From positions 1-16,213 of the forward strand of contig JBOHVS010000223.1 of assembly GCA_050735975.1 (NCBI GenBank): a stretch of 16,213 bases of DNA. Reading direction: 5' to 3'. Below the pieces are notes generated by a model. That model was not told the origin of the DNA. It saw nothing but the letters and a program-made list of their open reading frames with translations, and did not search any database. Below, piece by piece: positions 13,209 through 16,213 of the stretch. The position numbers and the translations under genes were made by a program. The DNA is from DATMBL01 sp050735975. Its GTDB lineage: Bacteria; Desulfobacterota; Binatia; UBA9968. Position 1 is the first letter of the stretch; each line of letters begins with the position of its first letter.

Positions 13209-14945
13209 ATGCCCGAGCCTCAATTACGCCCCACGGCTTCGTTCCTCAATTACGCGCCGGTCCCGTTGGCGTTTGGCACTAGCGGGTTGCGCGGCCTCGT
13301 CAAAGACATCACCGACCTCGAGGCCTACATCAATGTCAAAGCTGCGCTCCGGTATTTGTTGAGCATTGGCGATATTCACGCGGGCAGCGGAGTGGTTATC
13401 GCCGGCGATCTTCGGCCGAGCACCGATCGGATCATGCGCGCCTGCGCCCAAGCGATTGTCGACTCGAACTGCCAGGTGGAAAACGCGGGCAAGATCCCGA
13501 CGCCCGCCTTGATCTCTCACGCCATCTCCACCGGACGCGCCGGCGTGATGGTGACCGGCAGCCATATTCCATTCGATCGTAACGGTATAAAGATCAACAA
13601 GAGCGTCGGCGAGATCCTGAAGTCCGACGAACCAGGCATTACGCGCGAGGTCGAGCGTGTGCGCTTCGAGGAGTACGGCCGGACCGCGACCACATCGGCC
13701 TTCGACGCCTCCGGAACGCTCAAGCGATCGCCCGAACTGCCGCCGCTCGCTCGCGCCGCCGAAGAAGCCTACGTCCGTCGCTATCTGCGGAGCTTCACTT
13801 GCGGCGGCCTCTCCGACCTGCGCGTTCTTGTGTATCAGCATTCAGCGGTGGGCCGCGATATCCTGCCGCGCATCCTGCGCGAGCTCGGTGCCGAGGTGGT
13901 CACCGCCGGGCGCAGCGAAACATTCGTTTCCATCGACACGGAGAACATCACCGACGAGCAGCTGGATCGTCTGGAGGAGCTTGCCGTCGCTGCCGAAGCC
14001 AGCGGCCGGCCGCTTCACGCAATCGTGTCCACCGACGGCGACTCCGATCGGCCGCTCGTGACAGCGGTGCTGCCCGCCGCCGCAGTCCACCCTGGCGGCC
14101 GGCGCGTGCGCTTCTTGCCCGGCGACCTGCTCGGAATCGTAGTCGCCGAGTATCTGCGCGCTGATGCGGCGGCGGTTCCCATCAGCGCCAACGATGCTGT
14201 CGAGCGACGCATGGACGAGCACGGGGTTTTCCTCCAAAAGACCAAGATCGGCTCGCCCTACGTCGTTTCCGCCCTCGATGAATTGCGCCGCGCCAAAACA
14301 CACGCACGAATCGTCGGCTGGGAGGCAAACGGCGGATTTTTGACCGGCAGCGATATTAAATTCGCCGCGGGGACCATGCTCGCGCTGCCCACGCGCGATT
14401 CGACGCTCCCGATCTTGGCCAATTTGTTCGCTGCGACGAATCAGGGCATTAGCTTGTCCGTTTTGTGGGACCGGTTGCCCGCACGTTTCGGACGGGCCGG
14501 ATTGATCGATGACCTACCGGTCGCCGTGAGCCAGGCCATCCTGGCGAATCTGATTCCAGCCGGTGACACCATCGAGGTGGAGTTCGATGGCGCGGGGCGC
14601 GTAATCGATCGCAGTCGCGCAGACGCGATGCCCACGCCGCTCGCGGAACCAGCGACCGCGGACTGGCGGCAACGTAAAGCGACGTTAATGCGTTTCTTTA
14701 CACCCGCGCTTGGATTCGACGATATCGTGCGCATCAATGTGCTGGACGGCGTGCGCATCTATTTCAACAGTGGCGACGTCGCGCACATCCGGCCGTCGGG
14801 CAACGCGCCTCAGCTCCGCATCTATGCCAATAGCGATTCGCAAACGCGCGCCGATGAAATCGTGGAGCTTGCCCTGCGCGAACCCGACGGGATCTTGCGT
14901 CAACTGGAACGAGCGTTCAAGCAAGATATCCGACCGCAACTTTAG
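13209..14945 (+). CDS. Phosphohexomutase (phosphomannomutase/phosphoglucomutase family)
   Basis: 578 residues from ATG 13209, preferred over a TTG six codons earlier; the ribosome binding site is weak. The enzyme interconverts hexose 1- and 6-phosphates, supplying sugar nucleotides for envelope polysaccharide. Motifs in order: FGTSGLRGLV near the start; the phosphoserine loop VTGSHIPFDRNGIK with Ser118; the magnesium loop DGDSDRPL (276-283); the sugar-specificity loop GWEANGGFLTGSD (EANGG at 372-376); and the phosphate-binding loop RPSGNAPQLRIY (528 onward). It is longer than the ~460 residues of typical PMM/PGM because of extra segments in domains 1-2 and 3. 'TGSHIP' replaces the usual 'TASHNP', as in a subfamily I associate with proteobacterial phosphomannomutases. 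Its GC content and codon use are clearly higher-GC than the genes to its left, so it may have a different history. Substrate preference cannot be read from sequence alone. Confidence 0.92.
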   Translation: MPEPQLRPTASFLNYAPVPLAFGTSGLRGLVKDITDLEAYINVKAALRYLLSIGDIHAGSGVVIAGDLRPSTDRIMRACAQAIVDSNCQVENAGKIPTPALISHAISTGRAGVMVTGSHIPFDRNGIKINKSVGEILKSDEPGITREVERVRFEEYGRTATTSAFDASGTLKRSPELPPLARAAEEAYVRRYLRSFTCGGLSDLRVLVYQHSAVGRDILPRILRELGAEVVTAGRSETFVSIDTENITDEQLDRLEELAVAAEASGRPLHAIVSTDGDSDRPLVTAVLPAAAVHPGGRRVRFLPGDLLGIVVAEYLRADAAAVPISANDAVERRMDEHGVFLQKTKIGSPYVVSALDELRRAKTHARIVGWEANGGFLTGSDIKFAAGTMLALPTRDSTLPILANLFAATNQGISLSVLWDRLPARFGRAGLIDDLPVAVSQAILANLIPAGDTIEVEFDGAGRVIDRSRADAMPTPLAEPATADWRQRKATLMRFFTPALGFDDIVRINVLDGVRIYFNSGDVAHIRPSGNAPQLRIYANSDSQTRADEIVELALREPDGILRQLERAFKQDIRPQL

Positions 14946-15637
14946 CCCGCGCCGGGGTTTCCGTCACCGGACCAAATCCTTAGACTTTTCATACGCCTTG
15001 GTAAGTTCCCTGGAGCGGGCAGCGCATGTCTGCGGGCCTAGCGATAATTCCTTTCAAAAGCGTCGAATATTAGACAGCAATTTCTGCCGATGCAGCATAC
15101 CTTCAATTCAAGACCGAGATAGCCGTTCAAGGGGGAAGGGGCTCGCTCCCGAAGGCTAAGAACACACTGTCGGTGGCTATCCATCGTCCATGAATAATCC
15201 GGGCTAGTAACGTTGGCGAGGCGCAGCGAGTTAGGAGATTTGAGGGATTGCGAATCTAAAGTTTATTCCTGAGGCCATTGAAACACGGACTTATTAGGTC
15301 CACAATCTATGTATAACGGATTGACTCCTTTGCCCGTGTTCTTTTGCACGCTGGCAGCCTTTGCTGCAGTAGCTCGGATCGAATTACAGCAGATCGCAGA
15401 GAGTCACAAGGGAGAAAATCCCCCGGCCATCCCCATGCTACCGGCCGCTACTATTTCTCGTCCCAGAGAGAGCGTTAGCTGGAAGATCGCTTAAGCTTAG
15501 GGCGAACCAACGAGAGAACCTTCGCTGGCAACCCGCCCCATCCTTCGACACAATTTGCTGCCGTTGAAGCAGTGACTGTGTCCCGCAGCCGCTCCTTCAC
15601 CACGCGCTGCGTCCGTCGGGAGTGAGAGGAGGCTTTT
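14946..15637. other. About 690 bases without a convincing gene
   Basis: Contains the short, diverged repeat copy 4. A 61-codon open frame (15309-15494) starts MYNGLTPLPVFFCTLAAFAA; its one hydrophobic stretch is too little for NuoA, and there is no ribosome binding site. The final ~15 bases hold the nuoB Shine-Dalgarno sequence. No hairpin with a T-run was found after the mutase gene. Confidence 0.5.
15042..15099. repeat. Dispersed repeat, copy 4 (short, diverged)
   Basis: CGATAATTCCTTTC, then the core AATATTAGACAGCAA at 15066-15080, then TTTCTGCCGATGCAGCAT. It matches the other copies only over about 55 bases, with several mismatches outside the core. Confidence 0.6.
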
Positions 15638-16144
15638 ACGTCATTATTAAATCAGTTGCCCGAAACGGTTTTTACAACAAAGGTGGACGATCTGCTTAAT
15701 TGGGGGCGAGCCTCTTCGCAGTGGTACATGCTGTTTGGTTTGGCCTGTTGCGCTATCGAATTGATGCAGACGGGAGGTCCCCGGGCCGATATCGATCGAT
15801 TTGGCGCTGTCCCGCGCGCCACGCCTCGCCAGTCGGATCTGATGATTGTGGCCGGGACGCTAACTTATAAAATGGCCAAGCGGACCAAGCTCCTCTACGA
15901 TCAGATGCCTGATCCGAAATATGTCATCTCGATGGGGAGCTGCGCCAACTGCGGGGGACTTTTTCAGCTTGCCTACTCCGTTTGTAAAGGCGTCGACAAG
16001 ATCGTTCCCGTGGACGTGTATGTTCCGGGCTGTCCGCCCCGGCCGGAGGCTCTGACAGAAGGGCTATTGCGGATCCAGGACAAGATCATGCGCGAGAAAT
16101 GGCTGGTTAAGAATACGAAGCAGGAGCCGGTGTCCGCAGGCTAA
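15638..16144 (+). CDS. nuoB: NADH-quinone oxidoreductase subunit B (NuoB), probable ACG start
   Basis: Subunit of respiratory complex I that holds iron-sulfur cluster N2, the last electron carrier before quinone, at the junction of peripheral and membrane arms. Counting from the TTG at 15656, the ligands are C31 and C32 (GLACCAIEL), C96 (GSCANCGG) and C126 (VPGCPPRPEAL), all present. Other family marks are DRFGAVPRATPRQSDLMIVAG and YDQMPDPKYVISMG. The TTG lies 23 bases from the Shine-Dalgarno AGGAGG (15627-15632). The in-frame ACG at 15638 is five bases from it and adds SLLNQL, giving an MSLLNQLPE-type N-terminus and 168 residues. The first in-frame ATG is too late, after WY in QWYMLFG. nuoA is not upstream; a probable nuoC follows 19 bases downstream. 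Confidence 0.93.
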   Translation, partial: TSLLNQLPETVFTTKVDDLLNWGRASSQWYMLFGLACCAIELMQTGGPRADIDRFGAVPRATPRQSDLMIVAGTLTYKMAKRTKLLYDQMPDPKYVISMGSCANCGGLFQLAYSVCKGVDKIVPVDVYVPGCPPRPEALTEGLLRIQDKIMREKWLVKNTKQEPVSAG

Positions 16145-16163
16145 TCCAAGGAGGTCATCCAAC

Positions 16164-16213
16164 ATGGTTGAAGAAATTACCATCACGGATCTCGCCGCGG
16201 AAAAGATCGGGAC
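16164..16213 (+). CDS. nuoC: Probable NADH-quinone oxidoreductase subunit C (NuoC), start only
   Basis: ATG 16164 with AAGGAGGT about seven bases upstream opens MVEEITITDLAAEKIG and runs off the window. Sixteen residues carry no diagnostic motif. The call rests on the usual nuoB-nuoC gene order and the tight 19-base gap; a fused NuoCD is equally possible. Confidence 0.55.
   Translation, partial: MVEEITITDLAAEKIG

Noticed and set aside
15309..15494. 61-codon frame with a hydrophobic stretch, considered as nuoA
   Set aside because: Only one short hydrophobic segment, no NuoA motifs, about half the expected length and no ribosome binding site.
1..16213. tRNA, rRNA, CRISPR array, complete insertion sequence
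   Set aside because: No cloverleaf with a T-loop GTTCGA-type motif in a plausible context, no regularly spaced repeats and no transposase-like protein were found.

Overview
The window looks like chromosomal DNA of an uncultured soil- or sediment-type bacterium. Tandem PF04392-type solute-binding proteins, a CarD-type regulator, a bacterial RRM protein, an Uma2-family protein and a complex I locus are a mix I associate with deep-branching lineages such as former Deltaproteobacteria, Binatota, Rokubacteria or Methylomirabilota. That assignment is inference. I see no rRNA, tRNA, CRISPR array or complete insertion sequence.

Layout. Bases 1-168 hold the end of an unidentified gene, followed by a hairpin terminator. 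Bases 237-1514 are largely non-coding and carry dispersed repeats and a second strong hairpin. Bases 1587-7281 form a degenerate tandem array of periplasmic ABC-type solute-binding proteins: one frameshifted copy and three intact copies. They are interleaved with two small secreted proteins (a cupin-like protein and an FxLYD-like protein) and with stand-alone scraps of the C-terminal coding end of the same family. No permease or ATPase gene accompanies them. An Uma2-family gene on the minus strand (7379-7945) is followed by another tail scrap and a head scrap of the same family. The head scrap ends where a dispersed repeat begins.

Bases 8356-11110 are a patchwork of small genes: a cysteine-rich protein, a one-TM protein, a minus-strand basic protein, an RRM RNA-binding protein with a long structured leader, and a 37-residue lysine-rich peptide. 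A repeat with the 15-base core AATATTAGACAGCAA occurs four times in the window (near 980, 8400, 10432 and 15066). Two copies extend into the first codons of the cysteine-rich gene.

Bases 11111-12942 carry five small plus-strand genes: an ABM-like protein, a GlsB/YeaQ-type membrane protein, and a translationally coupled trio of unknown-CarD-unknown. This may be a stress or transcription module, but that role is inferred. A high-GC phosphohexomutase follows (13209-14945), then about 690 bases without a convincing gene. The window ends with nuoB and the start of a probable nuoC. The nuoB reading frame and its Shine-Dalgarno sequence point to an ACG start codon, and no nuoA lies upstream.
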